Source: CAWCGU01 sp963838095 (GTDB taxonomy: Bacteria; Actinomycetota; Thermoleophilia; Solirubrobacterales; 70-9). From it: 64,000 bases of DNA. The translations under genes and the position numbers were made by a program. The DNA is taken from contig CAWIPO010000006.1 in assembly GCA_963838095.1 (NCBI GenBank), forward strand, positions 310,001-374,000, read 5' to 3'. Positions 25,696 to 33,866 of the stretch are shown one piece after another (position 1 is the stretch's first letter; each line of letters begins with the position of its first letter). The notes beneath the pieces are model-generated. The model saw only the letters and a list, made by a program, of their open reading frames with translations. It did not search any database and was not told the DNA's origin.

Positions 25696-26412
25696 TCAGG
25701 CGCTGTTGCCGGGGGTAAGCGGAATCAGACCCTGCTCCTTCGCACGCTGCTCGCCGCGGCGCAGGATCCGCAGGGCGAGGATTGTCGCGCCGAGCAGGGC
25801 GGCAAAGCCAAAGCTGATCTGGACGCTGAGGATGCCCTCCCGGGTCCAGTAGACGTCGCGCAGGTCGAGAAGCAATGCCGCCTCGTCAAAGGTCATCCCG
25901 ACGCCGGCGCCGAAGGGGATCGCCAGCGTCGTCTCGAGCTGCCGGCTCTGGGTCATGATCGCCGTCCCGCCCGCGGCGAAGGCAAGCAGGATCCCCGGGA
26001 CGAAATGGTGGATGTGGCGGCCACCGAGGACGACGCTGCTCGTCGGCCACCACCCGCCCCGCATCCCCCACGTCGAAAGCCGCATCAGGGCGAAGCCGCC
26101 GAGGAATCCCGACAGCAGATTGAATAGCGCGGTCTCCTGCCTCGGAGCTGCCTCGATCCCCTCGAGGACCACGGTGAACGTGTCGCTGGCGGCCCGCTGG
26201 GTGCTGATGATCGCGTGCTCGGCGGTCTCGAGCCGCGACGGCTCCTCGTCGGCCTCCCGCAGCTCCTCGAGGCTGGCCTGGGTGCGCCGCTTGGCGAGCT
26301 TCGCGAGCTCGCCGACGACCACGGTCCCGGCGGTGGCGACAGCGAGGGCGGCGAGCCCCCAGGTGAGTCGTTCGGGACGCTTGGGGGCCTTCCTGATCAA
26401 GCCGGCGCCCAA
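25696..26412 (-). CDS. Integral membrane protein with HIHHFVPG motif
   Basis: 238 residues. An N-terminal membrane helix (WGLAALAVATAGTVVVGELA), a charged stretch (~40-85), then three further helices. Between them are RHIHHFVPGILL and MTFDEAALLLDLRDVYWTREG, which together look like conserved His/Asp sites facing the membrane surface. This pattern recurs in actinobacterial membrane proteins of unknown function. It is convergent with the RibD-C gene (7-bp gap) and 16 bp from the stop of the sugar dehydrogenase, which lies upstream on the same strand. Function not known. Confidence 0.7.
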   Translation of the reverse strand: MGAGLIRKAPKRPERLTWGLAALAVATAGTVVVGELAKLAKRRTQASLEELREADEEPSRLETAEHAIISTQRAASDTFTVVLEGIEAAPRQETALFNLLSGFLGGFALMRLSTWGMRGGWWPTSSVVLGGRHIHHFVPGILLAFAAGGTAIMTQSRQLETTLAIPFGAGVGMTFDEAALLLDLRDVYWTREGILSVQISFGFAALLGATILALRILRRGEQRAKEQGLIPLTPGNSA

Positions 26413-26428
26413 TGCTCCCGCGGCGAAG

Positions 26429-27676
26429 TCAAATCCTGACCAGGTTCGGAGCCTCGATCGCGCGCGTCACTCCGCGCAGATCCAGCACCAGTGCCGCGTC
26501 GCGAACCAGGCGCTCGTAGTCCACCTCGCCGTGCGCCGTGACGATCATCGCCAGGTCGGCCTCGGCAACGGCCTCGTCGAGCTCGACCGAGGAGAGGCCG
26601 AGCTCGGACAGCTGCGGCACGTGCGGGTCGTGGTAGGAGACCTCGCCGCCCAGGCGGCGCAACTCGTGGATGATCTTCAGCGCGGGCGACTCGCGCATGT
26701 CGGCGACGCCGGCCTTGTAGGCGACGCCCACAATCAGCACACGCGAGCCCTTGACGGGCTTGCCGACGTCGTTCAGCGCCCGCTCCGCGCGTTGGGCGCA
26801 GAACAGCGGCTGCGACTGGTTCAGCTTTCCGGCCAGCTCGATGAACTCGGTGTAGAAGTCGTGCTCGCGGGCCTTGAAGGCGAGGTAGAAGGGGTCGATC
26901 GGCAGGCAGTGCCCGCCCATCCCGGGACCGGGCTCGAAGCGCATGAACCCGAACGGCTTCGTCGAGGCGGCGTCGACGACCTCCCAGATGTCGATCCCCA
27001 TCCGATCGCAGAGCTGGGCAAGCTCGTTGACGAGCGCGATGTTGACCGAGCGGAAGATGTTCTCGAGCAGCTTCGAGAGCTCGGCGATCTCCGGCGTCGA
27101 GACCTCGATCACCTCGTCGCAGATCAGCCCGTAGAGCTCGGCGGCGCGGCGGGTGCAGTCCTCAGTGATCCCCCCGACGACCTTCGGCGTGTTCCGGATC
27201 GTGTGATCAGTGCGCCCGGGATCGATCCGCTCGGGCGAGTAGGCGAGGTTGAAGTCGCGGCCCGCAGCGAGGCCGGACTCCTCGAGGAGCGGAAGCACCC
27301 GTTCGCGGGTAGTGCCAGGGTAGGTGGTCGACTCGAGGACGACGAGGCAGTCCTTTGCGAGGACGCCGGACAGTCTCGTCGCGGCGTCGACGAGGTAACC
27401 CAGGTCCGGCTCCCGGCGGTTGGCGAGCGGCGTCGGCACGCAGATGATCGTCGCCTCGCAATCTCGCAGCAGGCGGTAGTCGTCGGCAGCCATGAAGCGC
27501 TCGGCCAGCGCCTGCAGCGAGGCCGAGGGCACGTCCTCCACATCCGATTCGCCGCGGCGCAGGCGCTCGACCCGGCGCGGATCGTTGTCCACGCCGACCA
27601 CGTCGCAGCCCGCCTCGGCGAATGCGACCGCCAGCGGCAGGCCCACATAACCCATCCCGATGATCCCGACTTTCAT
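26429..27676 (-). CDS. UDP-glucose/UDP-N-acetyl sugar 6-dehydrogenase family (nucleotide sugar dehydrogenase)
   Basis: 415 residues. NAD-binding start KVGIIGMGYVGLPLA, catalytic Cys in GMGGHCLPIDPFYLAFKA (~268-285), and the C-terminal domain with VLIVGVAYKAGVADMRESPAL. The GHCLPIDP wording matches the WbpA/WecC branch (UDP-GlcNAc or UDP-ManNAc oxidation to the uronate) better than plain UDP-glucose dehydrogenase. It feeds precursors for cell-surface polysaccharide. A small unknown gene is located 30 bp upstream on the same strand. Confidence 0.92.
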   Translation of the reverse strand: MKVGIIGMGYVGLPLAVAFAEAGCDVVGVDNDPRRVERLRRGESDVEDVPSASLQALAERFMAADDYRLLRDCEATIICVPTPLANRREPDLGYLVDAATRLSGVLAKDCLVVLESTTYPGTTRERVLPLLEESGLAAGRDFNLAYSPERIDPGRTDHTIRNTPKVVGGITEDCTRRAAELYGLICDEVIEVSTPEIAELSKLLENIFRSVNIALVNELAQLCDRMGIDIWEVVDAASTKPFGFMRFEPGPGMGGHCLPIDPFYLAFKAREHDFYTEFIELAGKLNQSQPLFCAQRAERALNDVGKPVKGSRVLIVGVAYKAGVADMRESPALKIIHELRRLGGEVSYHDPHVPQLSELGLSSVELDEAVAEADLAMIVTAHGEVDYERLVRDAALVLDLRGVTRAIEAPNLVRI

Positions 27677-27706
27677 CCGCGACAGTCTAGGAGCGACGGC
27701 AGAGGG

Positions 27707-28072
27707 CTATGTGCGCAACCACGCAAGCGCCGAATCCGCGTCATCGAGCACGGCGTCGCACAGCAGCTCGGCCAGGCGGGCCTCGGCTGCCGGAGGGACG
27801 GCCAGGCGGGCCACTGGGATCGGGAGCTTCGCGAAAACCAGCGCGGCCGCAAGCGCAGCGTCACCATCGAGGTCGATCAAGGCTGCGTCCGGGCGCCGCG
27901 CTTCGGCTTCCCGCTCGACTGCGGTCAGCGTTTGCGCAAGCGCAACGGGACCGCTGAGCCCTGGTGGCGCAGCGGGGAGCTCGAAGCGGTCCACCTCCGC
28001 CCCAGTCGCGAGCCGCTCGAGCAGTTCCCCGGGCACGGAACGATCGGAGCTGGAGAGCACGAGCAGCCGCAT
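27707..28072 (-). CDS. Hypothetical protein, possible regulator/partner of the sugar dehydrogenase
   Basis: 121 residues beginning MRLLVLSSSDRSVPGELLERL, an alternating beta-alpha pattern (LIDLDGDAALAAALVFAK, PIPVARLAVPP) like half of a GT-B or Rossmann domain. No motif allows a function. It precedes the nucleotide-sugar dehydrogenase by 30 bp on the same strand, and codon use resembles its neighbours, so it is probably real and co-transcribed. Confidence 0.55.
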   Translation of the reverse strand: MRLLVLSSSDRSVPGELLERLATGAEVDRFELPAAPPGLSGPVALAQTLTAVEREAEARRPDAALIDLDGDAALAAALVFAKLPIPVARLAVPPAAEARLAELLCDAVLDDADSALAWLRT

Positions 28073-28111
28073 CGGCGTGCATTATTGCCTCACCGGTTAG
28101 GATCGGCATTC

Positions 28112-28231
28112 GTGAGAAGGCTCGTCGCGCACACGCCTCTCGTTGGTCTCGCCCGCCATCTGCTCTGGTACATCAGCTACCAGATCACCGGCGAAGCCAG
28201 GAACCGCGACGAACCAGATCCGCCCTCCTGA
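28112..28231 (+). CDS. Possible small protein (39 residues)
   Basis: A GTG-started frame reading MRRLVAHTPLVGLARHLLW, then a polar tail EARNRDEPDPPS. The first 28 residues would form a basic amphipathic or membrane-peripheral helix. There is no strong ribosome site. It lies divergent from the preceding hypothetical gene, in a gap that otherwise holds nothing recognisable until 28314. Confidence 0.3.
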   Translation: MRRLVAHTPLVGLARHLLWYISYQITGEARNRDEPDPPS

Positions 28232-28313
28232 GCGCTCCACACGTGAGCACCGTCACTCATCCCAGGGTGAATCACGCGTACGATGGTCGCGGGCTTCGAG
28301 GAGAGGAGACGTA

Positions 28314-28577
28314 ATGGCGAACATGAGTGAGTCACAGCGCGGCCAGGTCGAGCGCGCTGAGCTGGGCTATTCCGGCGATCGGCTCAGCAGAGCGAGCGCC
28401 GGCCAGGAGCGCGTGTGGGCGGTGCTCACCGTTGTCTTCTGTTTCGTTCTGATCGGGTTGAGCATCGCCGCGATTCAGGTCTTCGACGGCTGGGCCCACC
28501 TGGTGGTCCTGGCGGATCTGGTGATTCTGTTCTTCGCGGTCGCGATCTGGCTGAACCGCGGGAAACGGACGACCTAA
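28314..28577 (+). CDS. Small two-helix membrane protein
   Basis: 87 residues from ATG at 28314, preceded by GAGGAGAGGAGAC, a strong ribosome site. The first 35 residues are polar and charged (SESQRGQVERAELGYSGDRL), then two membrane helices (VWAVLTVVFCFVLIGLSIAA and LVVLADLVILFFAVAIWL) separated by a short loop, ending in basic RGKRTT. Function unknown; convergent with the SDR gene. Confidence 0.65.
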   Translation: MANMSESQRGQVERAELGYSGDRLSRASAGQERVWAVLTVVFCFVLIGLSIAAIQVFDGWAHLVVLADLVILFFAVAIWLNRGKRTT

Positions 28578-28593
28578 GAGCCATAGGGCCAGT

Positions 28594-29445
28594 TCACTTC
28601 GGCTGCGGAAACTGGCTGCGCAGGAAGGCGTCCCAGGCGCGATCAGGCATCAGCCGGCGCTGGATCAAGAGCGCCCGGGCCCCGAAAGTGACCGGATAGC
28701 GAGCCTTCGGCCGCTTGCGTGAGATCGCCTTCTCGATCACCTTGGCGACCGCGTCGGGGCCGGCGGCGAACAGCGACATCGGCCCTGAGCTGTAGGCGCC
28801 GGCGGTTGCGCTGGCGACGGCGGCATTGAACTCCGCGTACTCCCCTTCCCCCTGGACGGGACCCTCCATCGAGCCGACCGCCGCCTCGCCGAACTTCGTC
28901 TTGATCAGGCCGGGCTCGACGCAGACGACGCCGATCCCAAAGCCTTTGACCTCGTAGCGGAGGACATCGGAGATCGCCTCCACGGAGAACTTCGTCGCGT
29001 GATAGATCCCGCCGCCCGGGAACGTCAACCGGCCGCCCATCGAGGAGACGTTGACGATCCGCCCCCAGCGCTGGCGTCGCATCCCCGGCAGGGCGAGCTG
29101 GGACATCCGGATCAGCCCGAACACGTTGGTCTCGAATTGGCGCCGGATCTGCTCCATCGGCACCGACTCGATCGCCCCCGACTGGCTGTAGCCGGCGTTG
29201 TTGACGAGCGCACCGACGGCGCCTTCCGCCTCCTCGACCGCCGCCACCGCCGCGCGCATCGATTCCTCCGAGGTGACGTCGCAGGCGAGCGTCTTGCACC
29301 CGGCCGCCGCCAGGTCTTCGATTGCCTCCGTCCGGCGCGCTGTCGCGTACACGCTCCAGCCCTTGCCGGCCAGGTGCCTCGCCGTCTCGTGCCCGATCCC
29401 AGAGGAGCACCCGGTGATCAGCACGGCCTTTGAAATCTCGCTCAT
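28594..29445 (-). CDS. Short-chain dehydrogenase/reductase
   Basis: 283 residues. TGCSSGIGHETARHL for cofactor binding (~10-24), NNAGYSQSGA, VNVSSMGGR with catalytic Ser, and YHATKF with Tyr/Lys. An extended C-terminus (KAISRKRPKARYPVTFGARALL) resembles the retinol/steroid dehydrogenase-like SDR subgroup that acts on hydrophobic alcohols. Upstream AAGGAGGTTGG is an excellent ribosome site. Substrate unknown. Confidence 0.9.
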   Translation of the reverse strand: MSEISKAVLITGCSSGIGHETARHLAGKGWSVYATARRTEAIEDLAAAGCKTLACDVTSEESMRAAVAAVEEAEGAVGALVNNAGYSQSGAIESVPMEQIRRQFETNVFGLIRMSQLALPGMRRQRWGRIVNVSSMGGRLTFPGGGIYHATKFSVEAISDVLRYEVKGFGIGVVCVEPGLIKTKFGEAAVGSMEGPVQGEGEYAEFNAAVASATAGAYSSGPMSLFAAGPDAVAKVIEKAISRKRPKARYPVTFGARALLIQRRLMPDRAWDAFLRSQFPQPK

Positions 29446-29513
29446 CCAACCTCCTTCGAGGGGATCAAATCACGATCTCGAGACTGCCAGCTGACGTCAG
29501 CTACTTTGGTCGG

Positions 29514-29921
29514 GTGCATGCGGAGGGGAAACGCAAGCCGGAAGCGCTGATCCGTGCCGCCTACAGGGCGTTCGCCGAGCGCGATCTCGAAGCCATGAAG
29601 GAGGGCTCCCATCCCGAGATCGAGATATCGACCGTGACCGGGGCAATCGCCGGGAGATCGGATCCGTATCGCGGGCACTCGGGGCTCGAAACCTACTTTG
29701 CCGACGTGGCCACGACGTGGACGCGCCTCGAGCTTCACCCCGACAGCTTCCACCAGCTGGACGAGCAGCGCTGGCTCGTCCTCGGCCGCGTCCGGGGTTG
29801 GAGGGTCGGCGCATCCATCGACTCGCCCAGCGCCTGGCTGTGGACGCTCGAGAACGACCTCGTGCGCCGGCTGGAGGTCTTCGCCGACCCAAGCGACGCC
29901 CGCCGGCTGCTCAGCGGCTGA
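29514..29921 (+). CDS. SnoaL-like (NTF2-fold) protein
   Basis: 135 residues from GTG at 29514. NTF2-fold pattern: IRAAYRAFAERDLEAMKEGSHPEIEI, a loop with YRGHSGLETYFADV, RWLVLGRVRG, WLWTLENDLVRRLEVF, ending in DPSDARRLLSG. It is a relative of the array at 33-35.6 kb without the MSQENVE start and ALEAAGLSE tail. It is divergent from the SDR gene and 48 bp upstream of the MFS gene, which may be in the same transcript. Confidence 0.75.
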   Translation: MHAEGKRKPEALIRAAYRAFAERDLEAMKEGSHPEIEISTVTGAIAGRSDPYRGHSGLETYFADVATTWTRLELHPDSFHQLDEQRWLVLGRVRGWRVGASIDSPSAWLWTLENDLVRRLEVFADPSDARRLLSG

Positions 29922-29969
29922 TCTCGGCGCCGACCTCCGCCGAGGAGGCGGCGCCTCTACCTTCGTTGC

Positions 29970-31115
29970 ATGCGCCGGCTCTTCGTTCTCGTCGCCGCGG
30001 TGATTCTCGTGGACACGATGTTCTACGCCGCGATCGTGCCGCTGCTGCCCGAGTACTCGGATGAGCTCGGGCTGTCCAAGACCGCCGCCGGAGTTCTGAG
30101 CGCCTCATACGCGGCCGGGACGCTGATCGCCGCCCTGCCGTCGGGATGGCTGGCGGCGCGGATCGGCGTCCGCCAATCGATGCTGGTCGGGCTCGGCCTG
30201 CTCAGCTGCTCCAGCCTCGCCTTCGCGTTCGCCGACGACGTCGTTGTGCTCGACGCCGCGCGGTTCGCGCAGGGCGTAGGCGGTGCGTGCGCCTGGACCG
30301 GAGGTCTCGCCTGGGTGCTCGCGGCCGGCCCCCGCGAGCGGCGCGGCGAGCTCGTCGGCTCGGTGCTCGCGGTTGCGATCGCGGGGTTGCTGTTGGGGCC
30401 GGTGATCGGTGGCGCGGCGACGGTGGTGGGGCCCGAAGCGGTGTTCAGCGGCGTCGGCCTGGTCGCCGCCGGGCTGGCGGCGTGGGTGCTCGCGACGCCT
30501 GGCGCTCCGACCTCCCCGGTCCCGGGCCTTCGCAGCGTCGCAAGGGCGATCCTGACGAGGCCGGTGCTGTTCGCGTTCTGGCTGGTGGTGCTGCCGTCGT
30601 CGCTCTCGGGTCTTCTCGACGTGCTTGCTCCACTCGAGCTCGACGAGCTCGGCGCGAGCGGTGTCGTCGTTGGCACTGTTTTCCTGATCGCGGCGGCGGT
30701 CGAGGCGGTCATCAGCCCCGCGATCGGGAGATTGTCGGACCGGCGTGGCCGCTTGGCACCGATCCGCGCCGGCCTGGCAGCTTCGGCTGTGGCCGCTCTG
30801 CTGGCCCCGCTGCCCGCGACCGTCGCCCTGCTTGGAGTAACCGTGGTCGTCGTCGTACTCGCAATGAGCTTGATCTGGACGCCGGCGATGGCGCTGCTCT
30901 CGGACAACGCCGAGTCGGCCGGCCTCGACCTTGCCTTCGCGACCGCTCTTGTCAGCCTCTCCTGGGCGGGAGGTCAGGTACTGGGCGGCTCGGCTGGCGC
31001 GGGCATTGCGGACCTGACTTCAGACGCGGTCGCGTACGCGCTCGTCGCCTGCCTGTTCGTGGTCACCCTGGCGGCAGTGCTCGCCCATCGCGCGGTTGCC
31101 CCGGCGGTCCCTTGA
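29970..31115 (+). CDS. Major facilitator superfamily transporter
   Basis: 381 residues with about 12 hydrophobic helices. The first loop motif reads GWLAARIGVRQS, close to the MFS motif A (GxLaDrxGrr). It begins with a membrane helix straight after MRR. Overall pattern resembles drug/sugar efflux proteins of the DHA family. Probable proton-coupled exporter; substrate unknown. Followed 34 bp later by an unknown soluble-protein gene on the same strand. Confidence 0.88.
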   Translation: MRRLFVLVAAVILVDTMFYAAIVPLLPEYSDELGLSKTAAGVLSASYAAGTLIAALPSGWLAARIGVRQSMLVGLGLLSCSSLAFAFADDVVVLDAARFAQGVGGACAWTGGLAWVLAAGPRERRGELVGSVLAVAIAGLLLGPVIGGAATVVGPEAVFSGVGLVAAGLAAWVLATPGAPTSPVPGLRSVARAILTRPVLFAFWLVVLPSSLSGLLDVLAPLELDELGASGVVVGTVFLIAAAVEAVISPAIGRLSDRRGRLAPIRAGLAASAVAALLAPLPATVALLGVTVVVVVLAMSLIWTPAMALLSDNAESAGLDLAFATALVSLSWAGGQVLGGSAGAGIADLTSDAVAYALVACLFVVTLAAVLAHRAVAPAVP

Positions 31116-31149
31116 CTCGGCTCGCCGCGGCCTGGAGAATCGCGCGAAC

Positions 31150-32214
31150 GTGACCGCGCGAGCACTCGTCTGCACAACGGGCAAGAACTCCGAGCTGGTG
31201 AAGACGCTGCAGATCGCAACAGCTGCGGGCGCCGAGAGGCATGTCGCGATGTCGCTCCGGCCGGGGGCTGATCCGCTCTCCGCGATGCCCGACCTCGAGC
31301 CCGGCGACCGGCTGCTGATCAGCGCCGAGGTCGAGGTGACAACCGACTGCAAGAAGCAGCAAGACGACTGCGTCGGCACCCCCTACCGCTACGACCCGAC
31401 GGTGAAGGCTCAGCTCGTGCTCGCGCGCAACCGCGAGGTGACCGAGGCCGCTCCGGGCGAAGGTGTCCGGATCTCGGGTGGCGCAGTGGCGGAGAAGTGC
31501 AGCCACGACGAGCACCACAAGGTGCTGGTCTTCTCCGGGCTCGAGCGTTCGATTCCGAAACGGGGTTTTCCGTGGCCCCTTGAGGACACGTGCATCAACC
31601 TGATTCTCGAGGCGTACCACCCCTCGGCGATTGATGACCACTTCCTGCTTGTCGGCGAGAACGACCCGGGCGGCAAGGTCGGGCAGGACAAGGGGCGGCT
31701 GAACGTCGTCCGGCTGCGAGGCGAGGTTCCGCCGCCGGCCCCAAAGAGCACGTCCGCCAAAGAGGTGCCGATGCTGCCGGTCGACCCGGAAGCGAAGACC
31801 GTCGTCTACTCACTCCCGATCGGAAAGCCGGAGGAAGGCGAGCAGCTCGAGGTCAAAGCGGAGCTCGGCAGCACCGCCGAGCACCTCGGCTACCCGGCGC
31901 GTATCTCCACCCGGCTCTACCTCACCGACAACCGGTATCAGACCGACCTGGGCGGAGAGGCGAAGCGGGTCGCCGCCTTCGGCGGGGAGATCGGCGAGCA
32001 CAACGGCTTCAACTGCCTGCCGGACGCCGGCGTTCGCAGGACGCGGCGCGTCGGCGTGCTTCGAATCATCAAGACGGCTCGGAAACCGCTGTTCGTGAAC
32101 CTGGTCGCGACGAGCGGCGATCCCCTGAAAAAAGGCGCCCCCGGCGACGAGCTGGAGCTGGTCGATCCGGGGTTCCTGGAGGTTGTGCGCTACCCGGCGG
32201 AGCTGAAGGGGTAA
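31150..32214 (+). CDS. Uncharacterised protein, two-domain beta-rich
   Basis: 354 residues from GTG at 31150; the frame also extends 18 codons upstream. I do not recognise the family. It has no signal peptide or membrane helix. The sequence is beta-rich (AEVEVTTDCKK, RLLISAEVEV) and contains two similar halves, each starting with a LEPGDRLLISAEVEV/GEQLEVKAELGS-like strand and each including Cys residues (TDC, DDC, KC, TC, NC). The second half includes PARISTRLYLTDN. It could be an actinobacterial surface-binding or regulatory protein, but the location after an MFS gene says nothing firm. Confidence 0.65.
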   Translation: MTARALVCTTGKNSELVKTLQIATAAGAERHVAMSLRPGADPLSAMPDLEPGDRLLISAEVEVTTDCKKQQDDCVGTPYRYDPTVKAQLVLARNREVTEAAPGEGVRISGGAVAEKCSHDEHHKVLVFSGLERSIPKRGFPWPLEDTCINLILEAYHPSAIDDHFLLVGENDPGGKVGQDKGRLNVVRLRGEVPPPAPKSTSAKEVPMLPVDPEAKTVVYSLPIGKPEEGEQLEVKAELGSTAEHLGYPARISTRLYLTDNRYQTDLGGEAKRVAAFGGEIGEHNGFNCLPDAGVRRTRRVGVLRIIKTARKPLFVNLVATSGDPLKKGAPGDELELVDPGFLEVVRYPAELKG

Positions 32215-32236
32215 GTGACACAGCGCCCCGCGGACG

Positions 32237-32653
32237 CTATTCCGCTGCCACTGCCCGCACCCTGAACACGAGAAACCCGTCTCCCTTCGTGGTGCGGGCC
32301 CGGCAGCGCACGAGCACGTCTGGTTCGGTGGGGGAGGGCGACGTCTCACAGTCCCAGACTCCCTCCCGGGATGTCTTACCGCTCTCGACGTCTGCGCGGC
32401 TCAACGAACGCAGGTAGGAGCCGAAACCGTCGATTACTGAGAAGCACGCAAGGTGGGTCGACCCCGTGTCGATTTTCGCCGGCTGGCCGCCCACTTCGAT
32501 CGCGCATGCCCCGCCGCCTCCACTTTGGGCGGAGGTGGAAGCCGAATCTGAGGAGCTCGAACCTGACGGAGTGTCCTCTTCGCCGCAGCCAGCTGCTGCC
32601 AATCCAGATATGGCAAGCGCGGCAATGACGATCCGTGAGCGCGTCTTGCTCAT
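32237..32653 (-). CDS. Lipoprotein of unknown function
   Basis: 138 residues from ATG at 32653 (an ATG 12 bp upstream is also possible). The N-terminus is a lipoprotein signal: MSKTRSRIVIAALAISG then lipobox LAAAGC, so Cys becomes the lipidated residue. A Ser/Gly-rich linker (SGSSSSDSAST) leads to a small beta domain with four Cys (ACAIEV, LACFSV, WDCET, VRCRA). Anchored to the outer face of the membrane. It lies immediately beside the 45-bp tRNA-Lys fragment at 32670. Confidence 0.7.
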   Translation of the reverse strand: MSKTRSRIVIAALAISGLAAAGCGEEDTPSGSSSSDSASTSAQSGGGGACAIEVGGQPAKIDTGSTHLACFSVIDGFGSYLRSLSRADVESGKTSREGVWDCETSPSPTEPDVLVRCRARTTKGDGFLVFRVRAVAAE

Positions 32654-32669
32654 CCGCCGCGACATTGAG

Positions 32670-32714
32670 TGGACCGTACAAGGATCGAACCTGTGACCTT
32701 GAGATTAAGAGTCT
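32670..32714 (-). repeat. Truncated duplicate of the tRNA-Lys 3' half (att-like remnant)
   Basis: 45 bp matching positions 35697-35741 of the intact tRNA-Lys at 43 of 45 bases. It covers the anticodon stem-loop to the discriminator base; the match stops abruptly within the anticodon stem. It lacks the D-arm and 5' acceptor strand, so it cannot make a tRNA. Direct orientation to the intact tRNA, with the SnoaL array exactly between them, is what an integrated element leaves at a tRNA target. Confidence 0.85.
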
Positions 32715-32783
32715 GGCCAGGGAGTTGCGGCTGGTTGCGGCTGGTCATGGATGGTGTGTTGCCCATCCGTTGCCCACCTCCGC

Positions 32784-33034
32784 CTACCCGCTCAGTCCGG
32801 CAGCTTCGAGGGCTTGCCGAGCTTCGGCTGTGCCGAAGCCGAGCACTTCGGTCCGAACCACCTTTCCGTGGTGGAACTTGGACGAGACAAGAACCGGGCT
32901 TTCGATTCGTTCGTCGCTGTCGGGGATTGGACGTACTCGATCTCGGGATCGCAGAGCGCAAGTGTCGCCTCCAGGTCCCGCCGGTTCCAAGCGTCGACCA
33001 GCCGGTAGACGATCTCCACGTTCTCCTGCGACAT
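32784..33034 (-). pseudogene. Decayed SnoaL-like gene (deletion plus frameshift)
   Basis: It starts MSQENVEIVYRLVDAWNRRDL like its intact neighbours and ends in another frame with RTEVLGFGTAEARQALEAAGLSG. Only about 250 bp remain instead of ~400: the central part (ligand-cavity strands) is deleted and the frame is lost near residue 45. It is the distal member of the array, 70 bp from the tRNA-Lys fragment. Confidence 0.8.
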
Positions 33035-33037
33035 CGC

Positions 33038-33439
33038 CTACTCGTTCAGCCCGGCGGCTTCGAGGGCTTCGTTGGTAGACCGGAAGGTTTGGACGCGACA
33101 CACGCGGCGATCCTCGAGCTCGAAGAGCTGGAAGAGGGGGTCCTCCAGCGGGATACGGCTGACGCGGCCGATGAGTACGGAGCGCCCCCGCATGAGAACG
33201 CGGTCTTGGCCAACGCTCTCAATCTCGTCAACCTGGACGTGCCATTCGTCCCCGGTCTCGAGCAGCTCGTCAAAAAGGCGGCGGATATCGCCCACCCCAT
33301 GATGGATCCCCGCGTCGGGAAGTTCGGGTGGGTCGTGCCATTCGACTTCCGCATGATGATGGGATTCCCACGCCGCCCAGTCGCGACGATTGAAAGCCTC
33401 GAAGACCCGTCGGATCACCTCGACGTTCTCCTGCGACAT
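33038..33439 (-). CDS. SnoaL-like (NTF2-fold) protein, array member
   Basis: 133 residues, MSQENVEVIRRVFEAFNRRD at the start and NEALEAAGLNE at the end. The NTF2-like body shows HHAEVEWHDPPELPDAG, a GVGDIRRLFDELLE helix, VLMRGRSVLIGR and FQLFELEDRRVCRV. Members of this fold can be isomerases, cyclases or binders; no active-site residue is certain. The stop is followed after 3 bases by the start of the decayed copy. It lies downstream of the monooxygenase gene and a leftover tail. Confidence 0.85.
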   Translation of the reverse strand: MSQENVEVIRRVFEAFNRRDWAAWESHHHAEVEWHDPPELPDAGIHHGVGDIRRLFDELLETGDEWHVQVDEIESVGQDRVLMRGRSVLIGRVSRIPLEDPLFQLFELEDRRVCRVQTFRSTNEALEAAGLNE

Positions 33440-33502
33440 CGCCTACTCGCTCAGCCCGGCGGCTTCGAGGGCACCCGCGTCGACCCTGGCCTTAGTGAGC
33501 CG

Positions 33503-33772
33503 TCAAGCGCTAGCCACAACCTCCCCGACGTCGATGCTCTCGATTGTGGCACCGGGATTTGGATTCGAACCGACTTGCTCCGCAAGGCCGCGAGCCGCCT
33601 CTTCGGACTCAAGGACAACTGTCCCTCTTCCCTTGTTAGAGCCTTCGAGGCGGACCCAGTAACCGGCGACGAATCCTGGTGCCTGGGACACACGCGGCAC
33701 GATCTGTTCGCGCAGATACGTCGTCGCTTCCTCAGGGTTGTCGATCGTTACGGACACAACCACTGCATGCAT
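33503..33772 (-). CDS. Antibiotic-biosynthesis-monooxygenase-like (ABM, dimeric alpha-beta barrel) protein
   Basis: 89 residues from ATG at 33772, chosen for the clear ribosome site GGGAGGACTTC just upstream (a 14-codon longer form is possible). Pattern: VVVSVTIDNPEEATTYLREQIVPRV, then APGFVAGYWVRLEG, GTVVLESEEAARGLAEQV: the ferredoxin-like ABM fold. It is unlike the surrounding SnoaL genes and its stop is followed by a leftover SnoaL tail (33440-33471). It could be a small oxygenase or binding protein; the catalytic type is unknown. Confidence 0.75.
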   Translation of the reverse strand: MHAVVVSVTIDNPEEATTYLREQIVPRVSQAPGFVAGYWVRLEGSNKGRGTVVLESEEAARGLAEQVGSNPNPGATIESIDVGEVVASA

Positions 33773-33866
33773 GAAGTCCTCCCATCGGTCGGTGTCGGCC
33801 GACCCTACCCCCATGGGGATACTGGCGCATTTCCAGCGCTGGCCAAGTGGCTTTGCCCTGAGCGCC

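Noticed and set aside
33555..33590. GGATTTGGATTCGAACC resembling a tRNA T-arm
   Set aside because: It is the coding sequence of the ABM gene (VGSNPNPGATIE); no acceptor, D or anticodon arms pair around it.
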